The notes beneath the pieces are model-generated. The model ran no database searches, had not been told where the DNA came from, and saw only the letters and a list, made by a program, of their open reading frames with translations. A stretch of 64,000 bases of DNA, from NCBI GenBank assembly GCA_032622095.1, contig CP136067.1, positions 94,664,707 through 94,728,706 of the forward strand, in the 5' to 3' direction. This document shows, one piece after another, positions 39,801-54,800 of this stretch (positions within the stretch are counted from its first letter, which is position 1; every line of letters starts with the position of its first letter). The position numbers and the translations under genes are program-made. This stretch comes from Siphonodentalium dalli. Its lineage: Eukaryota > Mollusca > Scaphopoda > Gadilida > Siphonodentaliidae.

Positions 39801-42800
39801 ATTCAGATAATAAGTTCTATGGTCGGTTGTTGAACTTATTATTTGAACATTTCCTAAGGGAACCACACATCAGTGAGTATTTTATTTAGTATAGAAAGGG
39901 ATAAATGGTAATTTTCATTCCTGTTTAGAGGACTTTGCCTCTTGCTGAGCATATATTGATTTCTAAAATTCTTGGAAATAAATATAGCTTCCCTCCCTCT
40001 TCATATAAAACTTTTCAATACTAGCTTCATTCTATGCCTACATGACTTCTTCCTTCCCTAATCACATAACACCCTTCAATTCTAGCTTCATTCTATGCCT
40101 ACATGACTTCTTCCTTCCCTAATCACATAACACCCTTCAATTCTAGCTGCATTCTATGCCTACATGACTTCTTCCTTCCCTAATCACATAACACCCTTCA
40201 ATTCTAGCTTCATTCTATGCCTACATGACTTCTTCCTTCCCTAATCACATAACACCCTTCAATTCTAGCTTCATTCTATGCCTACATGACTTCTTCCTTC
40301 CCTAATCACATAACACTCTTCAATACTAGCTTCATTCTATGCCTACATGACTTCTTCCTTCCCTAATCACATAACACCCTTCAATTCTAGCTTCATTCTA
40401 TGCCTACATGACTTCTTCCTTCCCTAATCACATAACACTCTTCAATACTAGCTTCATTCTATGCCTACATGACTTCTTCCTTCCCTAATCACATAACACC
40501 CTTCAATTCTAGCTTCATTCTATGCCTACATGACTTCTTCCTTCCCTAATCACATAACACCCTTCAATTCTAGCTTCATTCTATGCCCACATGACTTCTT
40601 CCTTCCCTAATCACATAACACCCTTCAATTCTAGCTTCATTCTATGCCTACATGACTTCTTCCTTCCCTAATCACACAACACCCTTCAATACTAGCTTCA
40701 TTCTATGCCTACAGGACTGCCTCCCTCACTCTTCACATTGATTTAAACTTATTTTAATTATTATTATGTACAAAGAATGCATTATATATAAGGGATTGGA
40801 GGACAAGTTCTGTAAAACTTGCATGATTCTGTGCTCCCTACAGATGATACATAAACACATGAATATCACAATTTGTTTTGGATTTATATCAGGTTTAGGT
40901 GGGACGGGTGGAATATATATACAGATGATACATAAACACATGAATATCACAATTTATTTTGGATTTATATAATTTTTAGGTAGGACGGCCAGAATATATA
41001 TACACTCTTCAATATTAGTTTCATTCTATGCTTACAGGATTTTGCCTCTTGGCCCGATGCTCAGAAGCTTCAATTTCTAAGGAAGATGAAGGAACATATG
41101 CAAGGCGCCGCAGAGTTATCGGCAGCTCAGGGCGGGGCGCCTGGTGGTGGTCCACAAATGTCACCACACCCTCAACATCAGATGCTACAAATGTCTTCCC
41201 ATCGTGGAATACCACCCCAGATGGCTCAGAGACCACCACCACCACAAGGGTTCCAATTGCAGCAAGTTATACGAATGCCACCATCTTCTCAGGCGGTCGC
41301 CGGGCCTAGTCATGATGCCGTTCCGAGATCGACTACCGATGCTAGGCCAATGGATGTGGACGACGCATCTAAAGCCAGCGATAGTGTGAAATTAGTGGCT
41401 CGACCACAAGACAGACATAGATCAGAAGTGCCCTTAGAAGATATTAATCCCGATGAAGGATTCGATCCATTTGACCTTCTAAGTGAGTTTCGTTATAGCC
41501 TTTTAGTAATCTTGTATGGGTCAATTTATATTGCAATCTCAAGCACAAACTCGAAGCCGCGATGTTGTTCAGACAATATTATTTCGGCTGATATCGGTTA
41601 CTATAAACAACAATCCGGGTTTCCCATCTCTGCAAAATGTCATCAGAGTATGTTGTCATGTGCTGGCATGCACAGTATCAACCAATGGTGCAGTTTCTAA
41701 CACGTTTCTTTCGGGAAAATGCGTTTTTAATCACATTTGGGGGGAAAAGTATGAATGGCTAAGAGCTGTGAAAAGAAAATAAGTATAAAGTGTTCACTTT
41801 GCAAGAAAGAGGTAGACCTGAGCAAGCCTTGAAATAAGGTGTCTGTCATTTGCAGAATGAGGTCCCCAGAGGGTGAATTTAGTGATGCTACCCCCGCATA
41901 GCGGGCTAGCATCACCAAATTCACCCTCTGGGAACCTCATTCTGCTGAGGTGTAAGCAGAATGAGGTTCCCAGAGGGTGAATTTGGTGATGCTAGCCCGC
42001 TATGCGGGGTAGCATCACTAAATTCACCCTCTGGGGACCTCATTCTGCAAATGACAGACACCTTATTTCAAGGCTAGGACCTGAGTTCTGGAGTTAATTT
42101 AACCTCTTTGAACACTGTAAACTGACACAGTAGGAATTTATTTTCCTCATACCATAAAAAATAAATACCTGAATTATCATCAGCCACCTATCCGATATTT
42201 GGTCCCGCGTTGGCTTAATTTTTTTTTTATTCTTTACACAAGATCACCCACAACTTGATCATAGTTTTAACAATGGATTGTGGAATTCACAGATCTCACA
42301 AATAAGTTCCACAAAAATAATGTCCAAAGATGGTAATCCAATTAGCATAGCAGCAGTTAGAAAGTTAACCCTTTCATGACGGGAGCTGCACTTGCACAAC
42401 AATAAAGACCCTGTGCCATTGCATTATTTTTATCATATTTTCTGACATTCTATAACAATTTTTATCATTTTAGATAATTTTTTCTTACATTCTTTAACAA
42501 TTTTTATAATTTTTTCCAATTTTTCTTACATTCTTTAACAATTATAAAAAATAATATAAAATTAGTTAGACCAATGCATTATCTTATATATGCGAGGCGA
42601 CTTATGGTCATACTGTTGAGTATCGGAGCATGTTCTGATCAAACTAGAGCAGCGCCTGCAATGGCTGCAGCCGGTTCATTGGTTGGCTATTACAAATGAC
42701 TGGGATAATATTGTAATGTTTAAAAGCGTGTTAGAGCAAGTAGTTGGTTAATCGCTATATAAAACTCATTATTTACGTATCTAGAGAAGGACTTTTCTTG

Positions 42801-45800
42801 GTTCCCCCTCCCCAATTTTCCAAGAATATCTGATGTTAATATAGGTAATTGTTTTTGATGGCCTAATGCTCAATTATTAATGTTAATTCAGGTGCTGATG
42901 GGACTTTTGATATCCTCAAATACGCCGACCCAGAACTTGAGTTTGAGCTGACTAATGATGGCAAAAGCATTCTCGAGGAACATATCGAATATGAAAGTGG
43001 CAAGACAAAAGAAGACGGCAGTGAGAGTACTAGTCAAGGGAAACCGGAGAGCGAAGTGGAAATAAAAAAAGAAGCTACGACTCCAAAATCAGAAACCGGA
43101 CCGAAATCGGCTGAATCGGCAGCTGGAAGTAGCGATAGTGATGGGAAAACAAAACAACCATCAGACTATCAATCACAATTCTTAGAATTCAGTCAGAAAA
43201 AGGAACCAGGGACCGACGTAAAGGATTGCGCTGTCAAAAAAGAAGGTAAAGTTGTCTTTTCCATTGTTCTTTAAGTGAAGTGATACTTTCCGCTGCGGTG
43301 TTGAAACAAACAAATTTGCTCAATGCATGTTATTTTCCTGGAAATAAGCCTGAGAATATTGTGCCGGACATTTGCAGAATGAGGTCCCCAGAGGGTGAAT
43401 TTAGTGATGCTACCCTGCACAGTTGGCTACCATCACTAAATTCACTCTATGGGGACCTCATTCTGCTTTCTGCCTCATATGTTATAAGAGACGTAGCCTT
43501 TTAAGATCCCATTTGAAAGAGATTTTTATGTCCTTTATGTTGATGCTTTGGTCAAACTCTATTTTTCATTAAGATCTCCCGGACAATCCAAAGAACTTTG
43601 ATATTTGCAGAATGAGGCCCACAGAGGGTGAATTTAGTGATGCTACTAAATTCACCCTCTGGGGACCTCATTCTGCTTAGGCCTCATCTTCTCTGGAAAG
43701 TTTCTTTATAATCAAATTTCTATAGAAACTTTTTCACATAGATTCTATTTCTGTTTTAGTTTAGTTTCTCTATATCCCCAAATTGGCAGACAACACATTG
43801 CAAAATCGGGGTTCCCAATGGGTGTAATTCACAATATTCACCATTTGGGAACTTCAATCTGAGTCTATGTCTCCCATAGCAGATGAGTCCATGCAGAATG
43901 AGGTCCCCAGAGGGTAAAAATGGTGATGCTAGCCCACTGGGGATAGCATCACTAAATTCACGCTCTGGGGACCTCATTCTGCAAATGACAGGCACACTAA
44001 ACTCAGGCGTGTTAGTAACATGTGTAAAATTAATCCTTTCTTTACTAAATACTCATTGATGAGTAGTTCTCTTAGGAAAGTGTTCAGATAATAAGTTCAA
44101 CAAGCAGTTATTGGCAGATTGTTGAACTTATTATCTGAACATTTTCCAAGGCCTTTATTTCCTTAACATCCTCCAGATGAATAATAGACTATTCCAATGT
44201 TAACTTTTAAAAGTGATGGGGAGAATCCATTCTTTAAAAAAATGGTAAATTATTGTTTACATTAAAGGTGCTGCATGTTCTGAAGTTACTTCCGAGTCAG
44301 GTATTGTGGACAAGACACGAATGGTTATACAGAATCAGTCTTCACCTACGATCAGGGCGACGTGTTCCCCATCTGTCGGACAGAAATCTCCCATCAAGCA
44401 GCCGCCGCAGGTCATGTCTCCACGGAGCTCCCATACGTCTCCCATGACTCCCGGACTGCAGTCGCCATTCAACCCAATACCTGGTGTTCACAGTCCGCTA
44501 AGCATGCCACACACACCAAGGTCGCCGTTCAAATCAATGTCATCACCAGGTGTAATTTCAGCTCCGACGTCGCCTTTTGGTGGACCAGGCATCCGGACTC
44601 CGGGATCCTCTGGAGTTCACTCCCCCTTTGCGCATTCTCCTGGGGGTAAACCAATGATGGGCGGGCATTCGCCATTAGGTGAGTAGCATTTGTGAGTAGC
44701 AGTCTGGACTATTGGACAGTTTGCTGTTTGGCTGTAAACAGTCTATCAGGGTCATGAAGTACTCCATATTTCAACCATTGTTTCATAAGTTTAATTGACA
44801 TATTACATCTCTCCTATTTTCGTTCTATAGTGACCACTGATCAGTTTCAATTTTGTAGACTCATTTCGCCCTAGAAAATGGCCACTTCGCCTTATTTTTG
44901 TGGTAGAACAAAAATCTGGTCTAGGCTGGTCCCTGTTCTGGGGACCTCATTCTGCTTAGCCTTAGGCCTCAACGGCTATGAGAGACCTAGGATCAGATTA
45001 AAGTTCCCCAGTTGAAGTTGGTGATGTTTTCCCATTGGGCACCTCCTTGATGCATTTTATCTTCTGCAAATTAGGGGATATAGAATCAAAACTGGACTGA
45101 AGGGTAAAAATAACTAAAAACAATGTTAATTTGAGACTATAGATATTTCCCAGAAGATGAGGTCTAAGTGGAATGAGGTCCCCAGAGGGTGAATTTGGTT
45201 ATGCTAGGTCGCGGTGTAGGATAGCGTCCCTAAATTCATCCTCTGTGGACCCTCATTCTGCAAATGTCAGACACACTAAATCCTGACTTGATAATAGGGT
45301 AGCAAATACCATTATTTTGGTATCCAACTACTAGTCAGCCACCCACTTATCAATAATGGTTAAATCCCTACGATTATGCATTTTATGTTTGGCAAGGGGG
45401 GTATAGAAACAGAAAGGAAAAAGTAACTGAAAACAATGTTAATTTGAGACTTTAGATACCTCCCAGAAGATGAGGCAAGCATATAATAAATTATTATATT
45501 ATATTATTAGGTGGATTTTCAAACAAGCCAATCCCGTCGACGCCACCTGGAGATCTGACTCCGACAGTCAGGACGCAGTCCACAAGTGAGATCGATATAC
45601 TTCTAGCTACGGAAATTGTTGCAAATGATCAGAGAACATCGACGTCTGTTTCATCGCCAGTAGGTTCACAACCAGTTCCACAAGATCTGATTGAGCTACG
45701 GCATGATCCATCAGTGGCTGCCAGCATGTCGCCGCTTCACAGTCCAAGAATTCCACCGCAACCCGACGCACAGATGTCACCCGGTTTGCGAATGATGAGA

Positions 45801-48800
45801 CCTGCAGGTCCATTTGCAAACTTTCTACCTCAAAGTCCTCGGCCATTTGTTCCAAACATCCCTGGGCAGCAAGGAATGCGACCACCGTTCATGACTCAGT
45901 CATCACCAGGTCCTGTTATTAATGTCCCGGCAGATTTACCTGGTGGAATGCGACATCCTCTCCTTCATGAGCAACCTCTACTTATTCAGGACTTACTTGA
46001 TAAGGTATTTATTGTCATTTAAATAAAAAATTATTTCACCAGCGCCATATCTAATATTTGTTTAATTGTCAGCAAGTTTGAATTTAGTGTGTCTGACATT
46101 TGCAGAATGAGGTATTCTGAGGGAGAATTTAGTGACGTTATCCCGCACAGCAGGCTAGCATCACCAAATTCACCCTATAGGAACCTCATTCTGCTTTGGC
46201 CTCAATTACTATGGGAAACCAATGATAAGATTGAAGTTCCCCAATTGAAGTTGGTGATGTTCACTCATTGGTCACCTCGATTATACATTTTGCCTTCTGT
46301 AAATTAGGGAATATAGAAAGTGAACAGAAGGGAAAAAGTAATAAAAACAATGTTAATTTGAATTTGGTGATGTTAGCCCACCGTGTGAGATAGCATCACT
46401 AAATTTACCCTCTGGGAACCTCATTCTGCAAATGTCAGACAGACTAATTCCAGGCTTATTTATCAGTACTCACTAAAGCACAAGCTCAGTATATTCTATA
46501 CAACGTAACGCCATATAAGGCCACTAAAATAAAATACCTTTGCTATGCGGGGTAGCATCACTAAATTCACCCTCTGGGGACCTCATTCTGCAAATGACAG
46601 ACATTCTATTTCAAGGCTTGTCTCAGATTAAGCCCAAGACTTTATTCACACAGAATGCATCAAAATTCAAAACTAAGATAGAGTTATTCCACTTCCATAA
46701 TAATAATAATAATAATAGACTGGCAATACAGTCCAGATAAAAATTAAGCAGAGAACACACGTCGGTACCTTGACAAAAACAACATGTTCACAGTTTATTC
46801 AACCGGAAACTGGGGGAAAAACCTGACTGTTTCCCATTGGGACTGGGTCCATATTTGTGCCATATTTCCCTTTATAAAAATTTTCTTGATGTAAATGGTA
46901 TTGCCATAATGGACTTAGCCCTTTCATGACGGGAGCTGTGATGGTGCAGCATTAAAGATTCTGTGCCAGTGCATTCGCCTTATAGTTGCGAGTCTCCTGT
47001 AGGGAGTCTCCATATATAAGAGAATGTACTGGCATGCAAGATCAAGGTAAATTTTGTTAGGCCAATGTATTCTCTTATATATGCGAGGCTCCCCATGGGA
47101 GTCTCCATATATATGAGAATACATTGGCACAGGGTTTTTGCAAAAATTCAGAAAGCTCCAGTCATGGAAGGGTTAACAGGGAAGTTTAGATTACAGTAAT
47201 GCCTAAAGTAATTGACCACTTAACCACAGCAGAATTATGGGAAATTTTTCAGGATTTAGTCAGCCATATTTCCGACTAAATCCTGAAAAGTTACCCATAA
47301 TTCTGCTGTGGTTAAGATGTCAATTAATTAGAGCATTACTGTAGGTACTTCTGAGCTTGTGCTTTTGAGTCTGAATGATTGCGTGTCCACAAGTTTTTCT
47401 GCCTGTGGAATCGACCAAACAGTTTTCAAATGTCTATTAACCCTTTCTATATACTAAATGGACTCTCCCATTCAGTTATAAAAGTATTCACTGGAATGGT
47501 CTATTTTTCATCTGGAAATGATTTTCATGAAAAATGAGAAGATGACGAATAATAAAGTTCACAGATAATCTGTTCAACAAATGACTTATGGTGTTGAACT
47601 TGTTATATGAACATTTCCTTTGGGAACTACTCCATGGTTCCCACTCTTTTGAGAAGTACTTGAATATCAGACCCTTCCTTGAAAAGTGCTTAAATTCATT
47701 TTCTTCCTTGGATAGCGCTTGATTTTCACCCATCACCCTGAAAACTGCTTGAATTTAGTCAAATTGAGTATTTTTGAACAAGCTATTCTATCAAATCCCT
47801 CTAAAAAAAATTATGTGATCATTTTCTTTGAGCCATATTTTGCACTGTTTCTTTCAGTATTATAAGAAAACAAAAAATTTCATATGAAAAGAATGTCTGC
47901 GTGCCGTTTTAGGATAGCATCAAAATATGATGGTCTACTACAATTGTCCTTGAATTTTATCAATGCAGTCCATGAAAAGTGCCTGAATAGTTCTTAAATT
48001 TGGATAGGAGAAAAGAGTGGGAACCCAGTACTCGTCAATGAGTATTTAGTACAGAAAGGCTTAATCACATTTAAAACTGGACAATCTGAATCACCAGAAT
48101 ATCTGATTTGAGGACCTCCTACTTCTGTTTAACAACGCAACAATTTTATTTCAATCAATGTGTAAGTCACTTATCTCAAAATACTCCTTTCTATGAAATA
48201 GTAGAAAGGCATCCAAAACTTGAATCAGGACTGAAAATATGGTGGCAGACATTTGCAGAATGAGGTCCCCAGAGGGTGAATTTAGTGGTGCTACCCCAAA
48301 CAGGGGGCTAGCATCACTAAATTCACCTTCTGGGGACCTCATTCTACTGCCTCAACTTCTCTGCAAAGTATCTTTATTATCAAATTAACAAGTTTTTTAG
48401 TTTCTTTGGAAACATCTTTTTTAGTTTATTTCCTCTACATGTATATCCCCAAATTGGCACACGACACAGGTGGCCAATGGTTGCACATCACAATTTTTAC
48501 CATCTGGGAACTTAAATCTGAGTTTAGGTCTCCCATAGCAGATCAGTCTATGCAGAATGAGGTCCCCAGAGGATGAAATTGGTGACACTAATGGCACTAA
48601 ATTCACCCTCTGGGGACCTCATTCTGCAAATGTCTGGCACCATATATTCAGACCAGCCCCGAGAGCTTTCCGATGAATGGCATCAAGCCATATTTCCGAC
48701 TAAATCCTGAAAAGTTACCCATAATTCTGCTGTGGTTAAGAGGTCTATTAATTAGAGCATTACTGTAGTCGTAATGAAAATAAACTGCTAGATGAAGTCA

Positions 48801-51800
48801 CTGATTTGAAGTGAACTCTCCATGTACATTACAACTTTTAGTGTTTAGTCCTCGTCCATTGAAAATATAAAAACAGGTGATTTCAAATCAGATTTTCCAG
48901 CCATAAATATACTGTCGCACTTGCCATTAACTGCACCAACATTTGGTTATTTATTAACATTCTTTTTTTTTCATCAAAAGCAACAACAGTTATTGTTTCC
49001 CTGTCCTCAGTATCCAGATAATGAAAAATGTGGATATACAGGCCTTGAAATAGGGTGTCTTGTCATTTGCAGAATGAGGTCCCCAGAGGGTGAATTTAGT
49101 GATGCTACCCCCGCATAGTGGGCTAGCATCACCAAATTCACCCTCTGTGGTCCTCATTCTGCTTACAGTACTCCTTTAAAATTACAGGTCAGACATGGTC
49201 ATTGACATGATAAAATATTTTTTTAAATCAGATTATTTCTCATTATGTGTCTGAACCTAATAAAGATGGTATTCGATCAGTCTCAGAAATACTGAAACTA
49301 AAGCTAATGATTTTCACGAAGTCTAATGATTAAATGTGAATTAATTAGAGAACAAGAGTCTTCGACATATTTGATAATGTGACAGTATTTTGTATTTGTT
49401 TTAGTTAAGTTTAATCCACCGTCCATTCTTTTACATATAATTTGTGTGAAGTTTGGTCCATTGATGCATCAGAAATTTGATGAAAATTATTTCCATTTTA
49501 TCATACTATAAATAGTCCCTAAATGTTGGATGTTCTCTGAGAATAATGAAAAATCTTTTCATACCATAGATATGATATGTTAAATTTTGAGAATTATCCA
49601 AATTTTCTGGAACTATAAATAGTTCCTTAAGGATAATGCCATTTTTCACACCATAAACATGATACCCTGTATGTCGAATTTTGAGAATTATCCAAATCTT
49701 CTGAAGTTCTCGCACTTTAACTAGTTAAGAAATTTGTTCATACCATAAATATGATACCCGGTATGTCAAATTTGGAGAATTATGCAAATTTATATAGTCC
49801 CTTCAGACTATTCAATAATGAAATTTGTTCATACCATAGACATGATATGTCAACTTTTGAGAATTATGCAAATTTTCTCGTACTGTAGATAATACCAGAT
49901 AACGAGGATGAGGTAAGATCGTATGGAGTTATGTAGTCGACAGTAAAACGTCCTTAACATCTTCATTGTAGCTGTGTGAACAACCCTACTTATTCAATGC
50001 AATCTGTTAGAATTTATTACGGCTTTTCCTGTTTGTGTAGACATCATCATTGTTAAGTAGATATAGGCAGAACTCAACATGTATAGGAATTGGGGAAGCT
50101 TTTCCTGTTTGTGTAGACGTCTCATCATTGTTAAGTAGAAATAGGATTCTTATACTGTCGAATCGTGTATTTATTCTGTATTTTGCGAAAACCCTGTACC
50201 AATGCATTCTCTGATATATGCGAGTCTCCCATAGGGAGCCTCGCATATATATGAGAATGCACTGGCTTACAAGGTCAAGATAAATATTGTTAGGCCAATG
50301 TATTCCCTTATATGCGAGGCAACCGTATGGGAGACTCACATATATAAGAGAATGCATTGGCACATGGTTTTCGCAAAATTTCAGGAAGCTCCAGTCATCA
50401 AACTGTTAATATTTAGAACATGAAAAACATCAATATAATTCTTGTTTTTTCTCTATTCATTTGCAGTTTATTTTCTTGTTTGAAGGCCTTCCATTACTTG
50501 GAGGAATTGCTCCTCATCATCACATACTTATATTTCATTAAAGATGGATTATCTCTTCATATAACAATTTTGAAATACTTTCTTAGGTATAAAATAATAA
50601 ATATGAATTGAAGACCCATGTCTGGAAACTCTTCTATAAATTAATATTGATTTTATTTCGAAAATTTTATTATAAAATGAGATGATAAAGTGTGACCTTT
50701 ATTGTTCTATTTTTAGAACAGTCCATTTAGGCGATACCATATAGTGATAGAGATCATTAGGGTGTTCCCATAGCAATGCTCCGAACGTCAAATGTCCCAG
50801 ATTGGTTGTTTGTATTGTTGTGTTACATAGTTATATGCGGTAATGAGTCTAACATTTATTTGTGACAAAATTACACAATAAAATTTCTGGTCTCTTTTAA
50901 CAGTAACCACTATTTTTCTTTAGCTAAACAACCATATGTTTGTAGACTGGAAAATATTCGAAATATAACCAATTTTAATTGATAGAAGAATTTCTGGACA
51001 GGGAACTTCGATTCATATCTAATATTTCATACCTGGGTAACTATATAACACATGTCTACAAAGAGGTAGACCATCTTTAAGACGTGCACTCATAATAAGC
51101 AAAATTTTAGTTTTACTTCAGAAAAATAATAAAAGTTGACGTAACTTTTACGCTACTTTATTTTTAGGGCAATTGCATGCTTTTATGTCACTTTTTATGT
51201 TCCCTATTTTGAGTGACTTGCATGCCATATCATATGCTTTAAAGATTACAGCAATTATATACATGGTATTCACACAACTTACGTTCAGTTTTTTCATTGG
51301 TGCTTAACTTCTTATTTTTATGATTATTAACAATTATTTTGGCATTAAAGGGGGACTGTACACTAAATCCGGCCATTTATGCGACCATTTCCTATTATAT
51401 TCAACAGAATATATGCAACAAATGAATGAATTGAGCCATCAATGAGTGCAAAATACACTCATGATCTATGAACGTTGTAAACAACACAGTAATTATTTAA
51501 CATTATGAAAATGAGTTTATGGCTTGAGTCATTAACTCATTTTAATTATAATTACCATGTTGTTTACATAGAGCACATGAGTGTATTTTGTACTCATACA
51601 TGGCTCAAATTCATTCATTTATTGCATATATTCTATTGAGTATTATAGGAGGTGGTCCCATAAATGGCCGGATTTAGTGTACAGTCCCACTTTAAGTTTT
51701 ATATTTTGGGCCGGTTCATATGATGCAAGAGACACATGCTGCACGTTCCTGTAAGACAACATCAATTAACCATTTCTGTACTAAATGGATTCTCCCAGTC

Positions 51801-54800
51801 AGTTACAAAGTGTACATTGGAGTGGTCTATTATTAATTTGGAGGGATGTTTAGGTAATAAAAGCAAACGACGGATAAATAAAAGTGCAGAAGGTGCCCTA
51901 TTTATTGAGGGGAAATGTTTTGATAATAACTGAACTGATAATAATATCTGAACATTTTCTGTGGGATAACAACTGAGAACTCATTAACGATGCTTTAGTA
52001 TCGAGAGGGATAATATCCTGGTTTACGAACACATCCCACACTTTTTTTTTCAATGTTGAAATTTTTTTTACTTTTTAGTCATTGCTTCGGAACCAAGCCT
52101 GAGTTTAGTGTGCCTGTCATTTACAGAATGAGGTCCCCAGAGTGAATGTAGTGATGCTAGAAAATGTTCAGATATTATTATCAGTTCAGTTATTATCAAA
52201 ACATTTCCCTCAATAAATAGGGCACCTTCTGCATTTTTATTTAACTGCTTTTAGTGGGTCCTGTGTCTTGACATTACCTGTGAACTGAGCCGTTGGACAG
52301 TTCTGTCTCGTTGTTTTGTTCCGTTAGCCATTGGACAGATCTGTCTCGTTGATACTATCAGAGCAATGATATAAAATTTTGCTTGACATTAATTTTAGTC
52401 ATCTTTAGCAGAACATGTGAGTAGAGCTGTGAGAACCCTTGTCCCTGAACGTAACCCTCATGGCTGGTCCATGTTTCCTCTGTCTCTGTTTACTCACGGG
52501 AAGACTGAGATGTTTTTGTTTCTCATCTTAACACAATTTATTCCCAGTTATTTTTAAACTTATGCCCGGTTCGATGTGTTTTCATCTTATTTATCGTTGG
52601 AGAACTTCTAAAATGTTGTATTCCCCAAAAATGAAATACACATGTATTATAGGAGGAAATAAAAACACTATACAACAAAAATTCATATCTCAGTGGTGTC
52701 AGTGGATAAGCCTGATGACGTTGATGACTAACTTGTAGGTGAAAATCGCGGTTATATGACATCTTTCCTTATTGATGACGTTTATTGAAAAATTCAAAAT
52801 TTGATATCTGTAAAATTGCCAAAAAAATTAGCTTTTGTACCCCCAAAAAAAAAAAAACACAAAATTGGCTTAATAATATAGTATTCATTTTAGAAGCCCG
52901 CCGACAAATAAATAGGCTGAATATAGCATTTTAGAAGCCCGCCGACATGATGCTCTTATAATTTTCAGAGCATGTACAGAATAATGGGGCAGACTGGGAG
53001 ACCATCCTATGAAGAAAACAGCTTAAAACAGGTGTTAATTTATGTGTTATATGTTACTAAAGTTTAACCCCTATTGAAAAGTGGGTGGCTGACTAGCAGT
53101 TGGATACCAAAATAACAGTATTGGCCACCCTATAATCAAGCCTGTATTTAGTGTGTCTGACATTTGCAGAATGAGGGTCCCAGAGGATGAATTTAGTGAT
53201 GCTATCCTGCACCGTGGGCTAGCATAACCAAATTCACCCTCTGGGGACCTCATTCTGCTTAGACCTCATCTTCTGGGAAGTATCTATAGTCTCAAATTAA
53301 CATTGTTTTTAGTTATTTTTGCCCTTCTGTCCAGTTTCGATTCTAAATCTCCTAATTTGCAGAAGGTAAAATGTATAAATGAGGTGCCCAATGGGTGAAC
53401 ATCACCAACTTCAACTAGGGAACTTCAATCTGATCCTAGTTCTTCCACAGCAGTTGAGGCCTAAGCAGAATGAGGTTCCCAGAGGGTGAATTTGGTGATG
53501 CTAACCCGCTGTCATTCTATTTGTTTATATTCCCGACAAAGTGTCATAAATCTTAAAATATGGGGAGAGCAATATAAACCAAATGTTGGTTCCTATCTCT
53601 GAAGACAGAGGAAACATGGTGCGTCACAAACACAGTGTATGTTATGTCCTGGTATGAGTCCCACACAGATAGCAGTGTGTATTGCCAAGTGTCGTCTGCC
53701 CGTGTCTCTGAGGGGCTCCCAATGGGAGAATGGGAGGCATCAATATTACTAAATTACAGACTAATGTACATATAGGTATAATGACACAACTGTGTAAACT
53801 GATTAATGTTATTAAGTTATGTTATTATACCCCATTTTTTTTAAACTTAAAAAAAGTAGGGTATGCTGTTTTGCACCTGTTCGTCCATGGGGGCGTCCTT
53901 GTATTTGCCTGTGCATCTGTACGTCCGTTCCGATGTTTGTTCATGTCATAACCTGAACAGTAGTGCTCTGATCTCAATGTAATTGTATGGATGTTCATAT
54001 TCCATTCTAGAGTTATTCATCTTTGTTTAACAGGAAATGTTGGTTTTTTAGTTCGTCTGTTGTCTTTTCATGTCATAACTTGAACATTATTGCTTAGGTC
54101 TCAAATGGATGTTCACCACTATGAGGATATTCAATGGCGTTTTCAATCGTTTTGTTTAGGTTTTTCATTCTATAGTTATTAATCTTTGATTATTTGAAAA
54201 TGCTTATTTTTGGGTCCATCTGTCTGAGAATATCAGTCATGGGTTATAGGTATGCCCACACTAGGTGTTATGCCACAAGTGGGCATGCACCAGACGACAT
54301 TCCAGCAAGAAACAGAGTTGTACCTCGCGGCATCTCAAATGATTGCAATAACTAGTTTATATGTCACTGTAGTGTTCTATGTTTATATCACACCCAGAGA
54401 CTGTAGACTGCAGAACACAAAATTTTGTGTTGGTACTACCCATTTGGAGCCCCATCGAGAGGTGAGCAGACGACACTCAGCAGTACATTCTCCTATTAAT
54501 TTGAGGCTATCGACAGGATGTACTCACTATGTCATGCTCTGTAATCACTTGAATGCGGTTCCATGCCACATCGGATTGTCGGTAGTCATACATGTACTTC
54601 CCATTCTCAATGTGAGTTTTTTCAAAGCTGTCAAATTTCAAAACAAAATATTTCAGTCATTCTACTATTTCTTCACGTCATCAAGCTCGCCAGATACCAG
54701 TCATAGTGTTATCGATAGCAATGGAGCTTAGTTATTATGAGAAAAGTGTCGCACAAAACACACATGGTAAGAATTTCATTATTTTCTTTTTTGGCGTCAC

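Noticed and set aside
40021-40735. CRISPR-like array
   Set aside because: Directly abutting 61-bp units without unique spacers, in a eukaryotic intron. It is a minisatellite.
48921-49118. [17 protein letters not shown]-like frame as an exon
   Set aside because: Gln-rich start looks tempting, but exons 20 and 21 already join to give the conserved DLLDKE motif and no matching phase-0 donor exists; it runs into a family E element.
54252-54731. 159-codon open frame on the + strand
   Set aside because: Composed of dispersed repeat sequence also present near 9530 and 55390; no domain, poor composition, no matching splice phase with exons 20 and 21, which join directly as DLLDKEKKEQ.
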